From positions 16,759,574 to 16,823,573 of the forward strand of contig CM077658.1 of the NCBI GenBank assembly GCA_039707465.1: 64,000 bases of DNA, given 5' to 3'. The stretch is from Rhabdophis nuchalis (taxonomy: Eukaryota > Chordata > Lepidosauria > Squamata > Natricidae). The translations under genes and the position numbers were made by a program. This document shows positions 12,440 to 22,972 of this stretch, one piece after another. Each line of letters opens with the position of its first letter. Position 1 is the first letter of the stretch. The notes beneath the pieces were generated by a model. The model was not told where the DNA came from. It worked only from the letters and a program-made list of their open reading frames with translations, and did not search any database.

Positions 12440-12975
12440 TGGGAAAAGCAAAGAAAAAATAAATGGAAATTAGTGTTCTTGCAGGGATTGAATACTCCCA
12501 CCCCCCATTGTTACCATCATCTCTCCAGTGATCTGTAGGATCTGTGACTTCCAATGCAGCAATTAAATCTCAAGGCAAAAAGATCTGTAAGGAATTCTCC
12601 CCGGGAGATTTTTTTTTTTCAGATCTTGAAGTGTAGACAAGCTAAGGAAGCTGCAGAAACCCTGCAACAGAAAATAACAGCACGGAGGGGTAGTATTTGC
12701 CACTTTCAAGAATAAAGCAAGCTAAAAAGAGCCACGGAAGAAAGTTTAAGCACCCAAAGAGTACAGAAGAACAGATGCCTGTTTCGTTGGGCGAAAAACT
12801 TCTAGTAAAGTTGCAGACGTTGGTGAAGTGAGGGCTAACTGCTCTCCCTCTGTTATTCTGCATCCATGCTTATCGTTGCAGTGGGTGAGGCTGAGAATCT
12901 GTCTCCTTTTAAGAAGGTCCTACAATTAGCCTCCCTGATTTGTGGTGAAGGGCAACCTTTCAAATTGGTGCAGTC
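12440..12975. other. Single-copy intergenic sequence
   Basis: No repeat or exon recognised. Confidence 0.55.
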
Positions 12976-13355
12976 AGAATAGAATAGAATAGAATAGAAT
13001 GGAATGGAATGGAATGGAACAGACTAGAACAGGGAATAGAATAGAATAAGATTTAGAATAGAATAGGAATAGACTGGACTAGACTAGACTAGAATAAGAT
13101 TTAGAATGGAATGGAATAGAATAGAATAGATTAAGATTTAGAATAGAGTAGAATAGGAATAGAGTAGAGTAGAGTAGAATAAGATTTAGAATAGAATAGA
13201 ATGGAATGGAATAGACTAGAATAGGGAATAGAATAGAATAAGATTTAGAATAGAATAGGAATAGACTGGACTAGACTAGACTAGAATAAGATTTAGAATG
13301 GAATGGAATGGAATAGAATAGAATAAGGAAATAATTTAAGATAGGATAGGATAGT
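12976..13355. repeat. (GAATA)n-derived satellite with higher-order repeat
   Basis: A pentanucleotide array of GAATA, GGAAT and GACTA variants punctuated by AATAAGATTTAGAAT spacers. A longer phrase containing AGGGAATAGAATAGAATAAG recurs 192 bp apart (13031 and 13223), so the array has been duplicated as a block. The motif matches the ATTCT tails of snake CR1 elements. Confidence 0.9.
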
Positions 13356-13968
13356 CTATACACAAGTCTATAGACAGTCTGGTCAACTAAAGTACAACAC
13401 TAAATTGGTGCCAGATAAGGGTCAATGGAATTCAGGGAAGGTTGGATTTGGAGCACTTGTGGGAATGCAGTGATTCTAAGCTGATGATGCACTTAACTCC
13501 TCCCCCAACCCAACTCTGCCTGTTCTTCTCCTACAGAATCTTTCCAATTTTATGAAAACTTCGAGGTCTCCAAAAACTGCTTATAGGTTGCATGACTTGT
13601 TGTGAAGTCTCATTTTCTCTCTCTCACATCCTATCTTTTCCTGGGTTAAGATGTGCCCTTCATGCATTCTATAAGTGTTATATAATGAGATTTCTCCAGT
13701 AGTCTGAGTGCTACAGTCCAGCTCTCAGGCTGCCTGCCTAATGAAATCAGGGCCTCAGGCATAGCCTGCATTATCACAGCACAGACTTTCCATTTCTTTC
13801 TATTTAACAGTAATATTGCATGGTGACCCAAGAGTTTGCATGACTGATCAGTCCCAAAGAATTTGTGTTCCATGTTGACGTGCTTGGAAAAATCACTTGA
13901 AGAATAGTGTGCTCAGGAGCCATGAAGGATGAGTTCACATGGCTTCACATCTTCGTTGGGAAAGAAGG
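13356..13968. other. Single-copy intergenic sequence
   Basis: No exon or mobile element recognised. Confidence 0.55.
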
Positions 13969-14075
13969 AAGGAAGGAAAGAAGGAAGAAGAAGGAAGGAG
14001 GAAGAAGGGAGAAAGGGAGGGAGGGAGGAAAGAAGGAAGAAAAGAAGGAAGATGAAAAGGAAGGAAGGAAACAGT
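13969..14075. repeat. GGAA purine-rich microsatellite
   Basis: Imperfect GGAA, GAAG and GGGA units. Confidence 0.9.
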
Positions 14076-14155
14076 TAAAGCATGCCAAACATGGCTTCTA
14101 GAATTCCTTTCAATTCCAAAATAATAACTATAATATCTCTACTCAGCTCCTGTGA

Positions 14156-14222
14156 CCACCACCACCACCTCCTCCTCCTCCTCCTCCTCCTCCTCCTCCT
14201 CCTCCTCCTCCTCCTCCTCCTC
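14156..14222. repeat. (CTC)n trinucleotide array
   Basis: A few ACC units followed by about eighteen CTC units. Confidence 0.95.
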
Positions 14223-15150
14223 CGGAATCAGTTTTGGAGCTGAGCCAGCAACATGAAGTAGAGCTGCCCCTGACTGTTTGGGAATCTGAAAAGAAATGGC
14301 TCTGCTGATGCAAGGCAGGATCTGAGTGGGAGTTTTCATTAAGTCTCAGAATGGATGGCTACTTCCCATGGAGGAAATGCACTCTTGATAGCTTTTCCTT
14401 TACCGGTTCCCCTATGACCCATTATGTCATCTCCAGTATCTACATTGTCAGTATCCTAGGCGCATCTTTCTAACACAAGCTACCATTTCGCTGGCCCAGG
14501 GGCAGATAAATTAAAACATAGGATGCTGATGAGGGGGAACAGAAAACCTTGCTTTTAATCAAGTCGAGGCCTCCCTGCTGCCTTTTATTGAGCGTTAGTT
14601 ATGTTTCAGCAACTATGCAACTTCCAGCTGCCGAAATGGAGGCAGGAGACCTGATAGACCTGGGGTTGAGGGACAGTCAAAATCATTTTTTCAGGTTGTA
14701 GATATATATATATATTTCCCTTCCCAGGGAGGGATTTCCTCCTTCTTGGTCGGGATCATATTTTGTAGCTGTAACAGCTTGTGCGTCCTGCTTCATTAAA
14801 CCCTGCTATCTTGGGGGGGGGGGGGAGTGGAGAAGGAGAAGGAGAGGAAGAGGAAGAAGAAGAAGAAGAGGAGGAGGAGGAGGTTTCATTTCCAAGCTGA
14901 TAGACAGGGAGTCTCATATGACAAATAGACACATGGTGAATCAGGACAGAGCCCATACCTCCATGCCTAAGTATCTCTCAGGGTTCCAAGTAATACATCC
15001 ATAGCAAACAGGGCTTTGAGACAAATATATTCCTCAAAGAATAGTTTTATTAGACATAGCATATCGGCATAGGCTGATGAAAACCAACTCCGAAAACTCT
15101 AAAAGTTTTCCTGTTTCTGCAAACAAGCAGTCACATAGTCCAATCTGAGA
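14223..15150. other. Mostly single-copy sequence with a G-run and (GAA)/(GAG) microsatellite
   Basis: Contains a G-run followed by GAGAAG, GAAGAA and GAGGAG units at 14813-14884, and a short (AT)n at 14703-14715. No exon seen. The stretch 14500-14660 is relatively GC-balanced and free of repeats. Confidence 0.6.
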
Positions 15151-15154
15151 GGAG

Positions 15155-15400
15155 TGGTGTGATAGCCCAGGGGTGGAGCTCTCACCTAACAATCAGGAGG
15201 GCTGTGAGTTCAATCCTAGGTAGAGGCAGATATTTCTCTCTCTGGGCACACTGAGAATAGATCTGCTGAACAGAACTCCGCATTGGCGACAGGAAGGGCC
15301 TCTGGCCAGTAAAACACTCTGCTAGCTCCACTCCGTTGGCCTAGACTCCACCCTGCAAGGGATTATGGGGTCGTTAAAAGAAGATGACGATGATCTAAGT
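15155..15400 (+). mobile_element. SINE type C
   Basis: The tRNA-like head has GTGAGTTCAATCCTAGG as the B box. A body follows (AGATATTTCTCTCTCTGGGC, then GAACTCCGCATTGGC, then GACAGGAAGGGC). It ends at GGGGTCGTTAAAAGAAGATG. The same layout occurs at 30598 and, reversed, at 56055. Confidence 0.75.
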
Positions 15401-15684
15401 TTGGGAGAGATTTGGGAGAGACTGGGAAAGTGATGGAAGGGATGTTACACCATCCAAAGATAAGAGAGACGTTTCATAGTGATTTACCTACTAAAGCTTT
15501 TTTAGGCCAGGCTGGAAAGAAAGAGATTCAAATAATTCAGTGCCTGACTAGTCAACGGAGGCTGGAATCTCTATCAGGTTCCAAGATTCTGTAGTTTATG
15601 CCTAATGTATGCATTAAATATCCGTATAATTCCTCATTCAGATCCAGCTGAGAGGGACTTGACACAATTGTCAGGGACCGTGGG

Positions 15685-15850
15685 TGGAATGCTGCACAGT
15701 GTTTAAAATAATGCTGGGCCAAAAAGCTATTAGCAACCTAGAACTAAGGAGAAACTTCCTAACAGTGAGAACAATTAATGGACAATGCACAATGGAATGG
15801 CTTGCCTTCAGAAGTTGTGGCTACTACATCACTGGAAGCTTTTAGCAACA
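15685..15850 (+). mobile_element. CR1-like LINE 3' fragment
   Basis: Sense-strand CR1 3' UTR phrases: AACCTAGAACTAAGGAGAAA, AACAGTGAGAACAATTAATG, CAGAAGTTGTGG. It is interrupted at its right by the Tigger-like element. Confidence 0.8.
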
Positions 15851-15856
15851 GCACTT

Positions 15857-16216
15857 ATACTGGTAGTCCTCGAGTTACGGCCACAATTGAGCCTGAAATT
15901 GAGTGAAACATTGGTTAGGCGAGTTTGCCCTATTTTATGACCTATTTTGCCATGGTTGTTAAGTGAATCATTGCATTTGTTAAATTGGTAACGTGTTAAG
16001 CGAACCTGGATTCCCCATTGACAGAAGATTGGGAAAGCAGATCACATAACCCCAGGACACTGCAACTGTCATAAATATGAACCAGTTGCCAAGCCTTCCC
16101 ATTTTGATCATGTGACCGTGGAGTTGCTGCGGTGGTTGTAAGTGTGAAAAATGGTCCTGAGTCACTTTTTTCAGTGCCGTTGTAACTTTGAACAGTCACC
16201 AAATGAGGACTACCTA
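15857..16216 (+). mobile_element. Tigger-like non-autonomous DNA transposon
   Basis: Ends are inverted (TGGTAGTCCTCG left, GAGGACTACCT right) and lie beside TA dinucleotides, as expected for Tc1/mariner-type insertion. The interior has phrases also seen near 11225 and 41035 (GGCCACAATTGAGCC, CACTTTTTTCAGTGCCGTTG). No transposase ORF. Assignment to the pogo/Tigger group rests on the terminal sequence and is tentative. Confidence 0.65.
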
Positions 16217-16249
16217 TATACCACGTCACAGTGCTTTTACAGCTGGACA

Positions 16250-16860
16250 ACTGGAGAATGATAATTTGGTGGCTTTATTTATTTTCTCCTTAATTCTAAG
16301 TTGCTTCTCTCCTTGATTAGTTTCCACCTATTGCTACTTGTCCTGCCTTCAGGTGCTTTGGAGAACAGCTTGACTCCCTCTTCTTTGTTGGCAGTCCCTG
16401 AGATATTGGAAGACTGCTATCGTGTCTCCCTTAGTCCTTCTTTTCATTAAAGTAAACATACCCAGTTCCTGCAACCCTTCTTCGTATGTTTTATCCTCCA
16501 GTCTCCTAATCAGCTTTGTTGCCCTTCTATGCATTCTTTCTAGAGTCTACATGTCTTTTTTACACTGTGGGGACCAAAATTGGATGCAGTATTTCCAAGT
16601 GTGGCCTTAAACAAGGCATTGTAAAGTGGTATTAACCCTTCACGGGATTTTGATTCTATCCCTCTCTTGATGCAGCCTAGAACTGTGTTGGCTTTTTTGG
16701 CAGCTGCTGCACACGGCTGGCTCCTATTTAAATGATTGTCCACTAGGACTCCAAGATCCCTCTCACAGTTGCTACTATTGAGTGAGGTACCACGTGTACT
16801 GTAGCTGTGCGTTTTGTTTGAACCCTGTTCCGACGGGAGGACCCGAAAAGTGAAATGAGG
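16250..16860 (-). pseudogene. CR1-like LINE: degraded ORF2 C-terminus plus 3' UTR
   Basis: Minus-strand frames carry recognisable end-of-ORF2 peptides: KKANTVLGCIKRGI, SREGLIPLYNAL, FGPHSVKKT, then MHRRATKLIRRLEDKTYEEG and TLMKRRTKGDTIAVFQYL. They are in different frames with stops between them, so the element is dead. CR1 3' UTR sequence lies downstream at about 16280-16400. Confidence 0.85.
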
Positions 16861-17575
16861 AAGATTCCCATATTGTCAAGTTGAGCGTGATCCTCTCAAC
16901 AGCATCATTTCTCTAACCTGCCTTTGCCGAGGTCATCGCTTTCTGCTACTAGCAATTTAATTAGAAATGGGGATGGGAGCTCTATGCGCCCTCCCGCCTT
17001 TTGTTATGATTAAACAATAAGCTCCAGGCCCAAAGTATTTTTTTTGTTTGTTTGTGTTTTTAAAGCCGGCAATATTGTTATTACCCAAGTTATTATAGAA
17101 AGTTGCCTGCAGTTATTTGCTTCCTAATACTTACTATATCACCAAAGGGAAACTTATTGACTAGCTGCTATGCAAAAATAACCATCCAAGCATACTGCAG
17201 CGAGGTTGGGGTGGGGGTGGACACCGCCAAAGAAGAGCCTCTTCATAAATATCAGAGCCCGGCTCTGTCAGGGGAGAAAATGCTGAGAGATGGGTTTGTG
17301 GCCAGCGAGTTTGCTTCCCTGGGTTTGAAAAGGTGAGCTGGTGCCTCCATGCTCAAGTGGGAGTCAGTTGGCATACAAACAGCAGCCGGGCGAGGAAGGC
17401 ACGCTCTGGCTTATGAATTGTGCTAGTTCTCCAAGATCCCACCCCAGGAGGTTGGAGACCTGGAGGTAGGGAAAGTTCAAGGTAAAATTCCAGGGAAGTG
17501 ACAAGCACGTTATCACCTTGGTCTATCAGCTGCATCTTTTAGACTATAAAGAAAATATTGGAGGTGATTCTTCCC
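16861..17575. other. Single-copy sequence; candidate conserved non-coding block
   Basis: No repeat signature. The part 16905-17200 contains AATTTAATTAGAAAT, ATGATTAAACAATAA and other homeodomain/SOX-like sites in repeat-free DNA. See findings. Confidence 0.4.
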
Positions 17576-18075
17576 TCCCCTTCCTCTCCCCTTATCTTCT
17601 TCTATTAACTTTTCTTTTCTTTTCTTTTTTTTCTTTCCTTTCCTGTCCTTTCCTCCCCTCTTCTTCCCTTAAAATAATAATAATAATAATCTTTATTGTC
17701 ATTGTACTAAAATTACAATGAAATTGGTTATCTTTTTCCTTTCCTTTCCTTTCCTTTCCTTTCCTTTCCTTTCCTTTCCTTTCCTTTCCCTTCCCTTCCC
17801 TTCCCTTCCTTTCCCTTCCTTCCTTTCCTTTCCTTCCCTTTCTTTTCCCTTCCCTTCCCTTCCTTTCCTTTCCCTTCCCTTCCCTTCCTTTCCCTTCCTT
17901 CCTTTCCTTTCCTTTCCCTTCCCTTCCTTTCCCTTCCTTCCTTTCCTTCCCTTCCCTTCCCTTTCTTTTCCCTTCTTTTCCCTTCCCTTCCCTTCCCTTC
18001 CCTTCCCTTCCTTTCCTTTCCTTTCCTCCTACTCCCTCTTCCTCTTCCTCTTCCCCTTTTCTTTTCCTCCCCTCT
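17575..18075. repeat. (TTTCC)n / (TTCCC)n pyrimidine-rich satellite
   Basis: CCTTT and CCCTT pentamers over about 17735-18020, flanked by less regular CT-rich sequence. It includes (AAT)n at 17673-17691. Confidence 0.95.
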
Positions 18076-19130
18076 CCTCCCCTTCCATCTCCTCTCTATG
18101 CCAGTGGTTGAACATAAACCAACAAGGTTTCACTGCATTCTTTGCATTGCAGTCTTTGCATAGTATTCCCAATTTCCATCTGGATTTCAACTCCAACGAA
18201 AGTCAAACTGATGTGGTGGGATATTTATACTCCCATTAAAAGCTTGGAAAAGGTCAATAATGCAGCAAGTTGACTAGATCAACACTGTTTCCGATATAAA
18301 CCTATTATTATTATTATTATCGCTGTTACATCCTTCCTTTTCTGCTTTAAATGGAGCAGTATCTAATATCTGAGAAGAGAAGCAAAAGATCCCCCCATGT
18401 GATCCATTGCTTTTTTGAAGCAAGTTGATGAAAAATAGATAGCGATATGTTTTTAATCTGTGTTTAACAGAGCTGGGTGAAAAACCCATTTTCAGAGATT
18501 TTGTCCAGTCCAAAATCTGTACCCAAAAGACTCTCCAAATCAACTAGATTCATCGAAGCGGATTGATTTTCCAGTTTAATTGAATGAAATCAGATCAATT
18601 GGTTTTCTAAATGAAATTAATTGTTCAAATGAGATTTTGCCTGAATTGCATTCCTCAACTATTTTACATGGACATTTTTAGGCTGGCTATAAAATAAAAT
18701 GGAAATGGGAAAGTAAACAACAACAAAAAAGAGTTGCCCTACATTCATGAAGGATCTGGTGGGATTTATTGACATCTGATCTTCTTGGGTGGGGCTCTTT
18801 TAGCATTCCAGTGCAGCTCCTTTCAGTTGTTTGGGCTGATCGCTTCCATAGTCTGTGGATAGTGAGAGCTGGAGTCCGTAACATGTGAACGCTTTCTCGA
18901 ACATAATATTCTAAAAGCTAATGTGACTTTATGTGATTTCTGACTAGGAAGATCTCATTTCCCAGCTCTAATGAGCTTTAAAGCTCATTGGGCAATGTTA
19001 GACCTATCTCTGTGGAGTTTTTTAAAATTGATTTCTCTCATAAATGGATTAAATAGAGGATGGGGTCTGCAGTACGCAGGTTTTTAATAAAACTGGTAAT
19101 TTTAATTTTTAAATATTAGAATATGTCTAG
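18076..19130. other. Single-copy intergenic sequence, nothing recognised
   Basis: AT-rich; short (TTA)n at 18304-18320. Confidence 0.55.
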
Positions 19131-19134
19131 TCAG

Positions 19135-19135
<1 letters not shown>

Positions 19136-19212
<77 letters not shown>

Positions 19213-19470
19213 CATCCATCCATCCATCTATCATCTGCATCTATCTGTCTATCATCTATCAATTTATCTATCCATCCATCAATCCATCCATCCATCCATC
19301 CATCCATCCATCCATCCATCTATCCATCTATCTATCAATCATCTGCATCTATCTGTCTATCATCTATCCATCCATCCATCATCCATCCATCCATCCATTG
19401 TATATATATTATCTCATCTCTCTCTCCCTCTCTCTTTCTCTCTCTGTCTCTCATTCTCTCTCTATCACTG
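19136..19470. repeat. (TATC)n [GATA] array passing into (CATC)n and (CT)n
   Basis: About nineteen TATC units (19136-19212), then CATC and mixed tetramers to about 19400, then CT-rich sequence. Confidence 0.95.
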
Positions 19471-19517
19471 TATGTAAAAATGCCTCCTCTTTTTGGGTTA
19501 TGGCAAGAGAGAGAGAG

Positions 19518-19541
19518 AAAGATATATATATATATATATAT
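19518..19541. repeat. (TA)n microsatellite
   Basis: A short TA run. Confidence 0.85.
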
Positions 19542-19907
19542 TTCTTCCATATCGGTGAATAGTTTGGCTCTAGAAACACAATAAACAAACATAATAGCGT
19601 CTAATGTTAGTTGAGTTCCATCTTTATTTTCAAGAGAAAGTGGTTTCTTCCCTATTGATTTCTTCACTCTCGCTTTTGGTCCCAAGGAAACTGATGATGG
19701 TGCAGTTCTTTTCATTTTAATGAAACATTCTGTGATTTGATTCAACCAACGCTTATATGATATCTACTTGACTTTCAGAATATACTGCCAAAAGTTATAC
19801 TGATGATATTGGCTATGAGTGGGTTTTTAAAAAAAAAAGATTAGAAAAATTCAAGGAAGAATAGGTAATCAGCACCAACCCACCTTAAGTTGTCTATATA
19901 CAAGGCA

Positions 19908-19908
<1 letters not shown>

Positions 19909-19935
<27 letters not shown>
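19909..19935. repeat. (TA)n microsatellite
   Basis: A TA run of about 27 bp. Confidence 0.85.
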
Positions 19936-19938
<3 letters not shown>

Positions 19939-20072
19939 GTGGATATTATGTTACAGCTCCTGTTAGGCCTATTTAAGGGAGGAGACAAACTTGTCATCCT
20001 TCTCTGCCCTTCGACTCAACCTAGAGACCATCCAGACAGAGACCTATTAAATTGCCTTAAAAATTTTTTTTT

Positions 20073-20075
<3 letters not shown>

Positions 20076-20159
<84 letters not shown>
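20076..20159. repeat. (TA)42 microsatellite
   Basis: An uninterrupted AT/TA run of about 84 bp, directly abutting a truncated SINE A tail. Confidence 0.95.
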
Positions 20160-20161
<2 letters not shown>

Positions 20162-20210
20162 GGAATGACTAGCACAATATGTGCGAGGGGAACCTTTATC
20201 TGTACCTTAT
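20160..20210 (+). mobile_element. Sauria-type SINE A, 3' terminal fragment
   Basis: CGGGAATGACTAGCACAATA, then TGCGAGGGGAACCTTTAT and a degraded ACCTT tail. Only the last 50 bp of the element remain. Confidence 0.8.
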
Positions 20211-20977
20211 AACAAGGTAGACTTAGCTTATCTGATGTGGTCTACCTGGGAAAACTGTCAGATGGAGATCTCTATTTTATCTCTAGCATTCTGTTTTCTT
20301 TGATTATTCCATTCTTGGTATCCTTTTCAATGTCTCTGCCCTGCCCCAACCCCAGCAGGTTGCTAAAGAAACAGCAAATTAGTTTTGCGAGAGACTTGAT
20401 TATAACTTGAAAATGAATGTTATAAGGGCAGCAAGTTGTACCTGGACTACATCCAGATAAGGTCAATTCTAAACTTTTTTTTTTTGTTATGCTCTTCAGT
20501 TATTGTGTGGTTTTACAGCAACTGTAAAAGGCTGGGTTGTTTTTTTTTAATTTCTTTTCCTCAGTTCTTGCCACCTACCTGCAGAGTTTGGGCTGCAGTA
20601 TTCAGCGTATATGAAACACGTATGGCATAAAACAGCAGGTGTACATTTTATCTGAAGGTAGTCATAATATTTTGCACTAAACTATATATAGTCACACTAT
20701 CCATTTCTGGCTCCGGATTTGTTTTTTCTTAGTCCATTCATCTAGCCATCATTCAGGAAAGAAAAACACCATTCAAACCATGCTGAATTCTGTTTAAATA
20801 GCTCACTGATATACCAGCTATGTCATACCCTTGATTGTAAAGAGAGGAATTTTTCCCAGTTCAGAAATGGGATGAGGTATTGGAGGAGGGTTCTAGAAAG
20901 GGAGGATATAGAAATAGGGACTCACCAACTGCAATTTAGGCTTTCTTGACGGAGATGCTAAGAATTCAGGCACAGTG
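20211..20977. other. Single-copy intergenic sequence, nothing recognised
   Basis: No exon or repeat recognised apart from short T-runs. Confidence 0.55.
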
Positions 20978-20979
20978 GT

Positions 20980-21312
20980 TAGAATAACGGTAAAGGTTCC
21001 CTTCGCACATATGTGCTAATCATTCCCAACTCTAGGGGGCGCTGCTCATTTCAATTTCAAAGCCGAAGAGCCAGCACATGTCCGAAGATGTCTCCATGGT
21101 CATGTGGCCGGCATGACTAAATGCTGAAGGCGCACAGAATGCTGTTACCTTCCCACCAAAGGTGATTCCTATTTTTCTACTTGCATTTCGAACTGCTAGG
21201 TTGGCAGAAGCTGGGACAAGTAACGGGAGCTCACTCTGTTACGCGGTGCTAGGGATTCGAACCACCGAACTGCCAACCTTTCTGATCGACAAGCTCAGCA
21301 TCTTAACTGAAA
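20980..21312 (-). mobile_element. Sauria-type SINE A, reverse orientation
   Basis: The plus strand begins GGTAAAGGTTCCCTTCGCAC (3' end reversed), passes CCTATTTTTCTACTTGCATT, and ends in the tRNA-like head GGGATTCGAACCACC and TGATCGACAAGCTCAGCATC. The far 5' end is truncated. Confidence 0.9.
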
Positions 21313-21884
21313 TTGTAGGAGACTCAACACTCCGACCTTCTTCCTGTCCAGAATCGTGACGTTTCTTTGATTGCTGAGCTTTTTCTATCAAGTGTCAAAC
21401 GTCGACTCTGTCTAGTGACACAGATATTTTCCTTGCATCAAAAAAAAGAGAGCATTATTTTCCTGGAGGATACCTTAAATTATGGCCATGTAAATGATAA
21501 TAATGGCAAGAGAACTGCTTGGAAAGACATCATGTAAATGCATGGAAATTTTTTTGCAACTGCTTATCTATTTTGGGAATTGAATATATAGTGAAGCCGG
21601 TGGGTGAACATTAAGATTGTGATGTCTTAATTAACGCCACTGCTTGTCTCTAGGGTGGTGGCAGCGGCAGCGGCAGAAGGAGGAAAATAACTTAGAGAGG
21701 AGACATTAAGCACTCCTGCCATCCAGCTGGAACATAGCTGAGCGTTGGAGCAATTACGTAGAAACTAGCACTGCATTGTACAAGACTTGATTGCTGATTG
21801 ACAGCAAAATAAACGAGACATTATTATTTTCCGATGTGCCATCCTGCTCTTTCTTGGATAAGATTTAAAGTTTTAGCCGAATTA
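21312..21884. other. Single-copy sequence; candidate regulatory block near 21640-21850
   Basis: Contains TGATTGACAG (21795-21804), the composite PBX/MEIS site, within repeat-free DNA with CATTATTATTTTCC nearby. See findings. Confidence 0.4.
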
Positions 21885-21886
21885 CA

Positions 21887-22130
21887 GAATAACAGAGTTG
21901 GAAGGGACCTTGGAGGTCTTCTAGTCCAACCCCCTGCTCAGGCAGGAGACCCTATAACCAGGGGTCTGCAAAGTCGGCTCTTTTAAGACTGGTGGACTTC
22001 AACTCCCAGAATTCCCCAGCCAGCTATGCTGGCTGGGGAACTCTGGGAGTTGAAGTCCACCAGTCTTAAAAGAGCCGACTTTGCAGACCCCTGCCCTATA
22101 CCATTCCAGAAAACTGATCACTGTCTCAAC
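21887..22130 (-). mobile_element. CR1-like LINE 3' end, split by a palindromic element
   Basis: The plus strand reads GAATAACAGAGTTGGAAGGG, then TCTAGTCCAACCCCCTGCTC to CCCTATA. After the insertion it resumes CCCTATACCATTCCAGA. This is the standard 3' end seen in reverse. Confidence 0.85.
21959..22093. mobile_element. 135-bp near-perfect palindromic (foldback) element
   Basis: Two arms of about 64 bp are almost exact reverse complements around a TATGCT-like centre. Ends are CAGGGGTCTGCAAAGTC and its inverse. It is flanked by CCCTATAAC and CCCTATAC, an 8-bp target repeat with one extra base, in a CR1 whose uninterrupted sequence is known from other copies. The ends match those of the hAT-type element at 32158. 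Confidence 0.9.
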
Positions 22131-22600
22131 TGTAAGCAAAATAATAGGCTGACGTATCTGGCTGAGATCAACAAATAGATGTTAAAATTACGAATGTATG
22201 GAAGAGAAACACGGACAAAGGAGCCCAGCCTGCCTTCTCTGTTCCTAACAGTTGAGTAGGAATCTCTGCAGCGATATTAGCTCTGCATTTCTCATGTCAT
22301 GCTTTTTTTTTTTGTCAGTGCACCTTTTTAATATCATTTCCCGGAGACTATGATAGGAGCGGATTATTATATTCCATAAGCGTCTTGTTCGCCTAAGCTT
22401 AGGACAAGGCTAGGCTAAACAGGCGTTTTGACCTGCGCTGGCATAGCTCTAACATTCTTCTTTTCTTAAGTTGTATTTCTATTTAAACAAGCAATGAGCA
22501 AGATTTTGGGAGGGAGAGGCAGGCCCCGTGTTGTAGCCTGTGAAGGCTAAGAACTGCTATCGTAGCGTGAAAGATTGAGAAGGAAAGGAGATGTTTTATA
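22131..22600. other. Single-copy intergenic sequence
   Basis: No exon or mobile element recognised. Confidence 0.5.
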
Positions 22601-22972
22601 AAAAGGTAAAAGTTCTCGGCTCATTGCAACTTAAGAAAATAAGAATGTTAGAGCTATACCAGCGCAGGTCAAAAGGGGGTGATGATCATCTCCGTTTCAA
22701 AGCCGAAGAGCCAGCGCTGTCTGAAGATGTCTCTGTGGTCATGTGGCTGGCATGACTCAATGCCAAAGGCACACAGGATGCTGTTACCTTGCAGCCAAAG
22801 GTGGCTCCTATTTTTCTACTTGCATTTTTACCTGCTTTTGAACTGCTATGTTGGCAGAAGCTGGGACAAGTAACGGGAGCTCACTCTGTTATGTGGCGCT
22901 AGAGATTCGAACCAGCAAACTGCCAACGTTTCTGATCGACAAGCTCAGCGTCTTAGCCACCACGTCCCTTAA
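22600..22972 (-). mobile_element. Sauria-type SINE A, reverse orientation, with internal insertion
   Basis: AAAGGTAAAAGTTCTCGGCT is the reversed 3' end. About 50 bp of foreign sequence follow before the body resumes at TCTCCGTTTCAAAGCCGAAG. The tRNA-like head ends at GATCGACAAGCTCAGCGTC and CACGTCCC. Confidence 0.85.
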
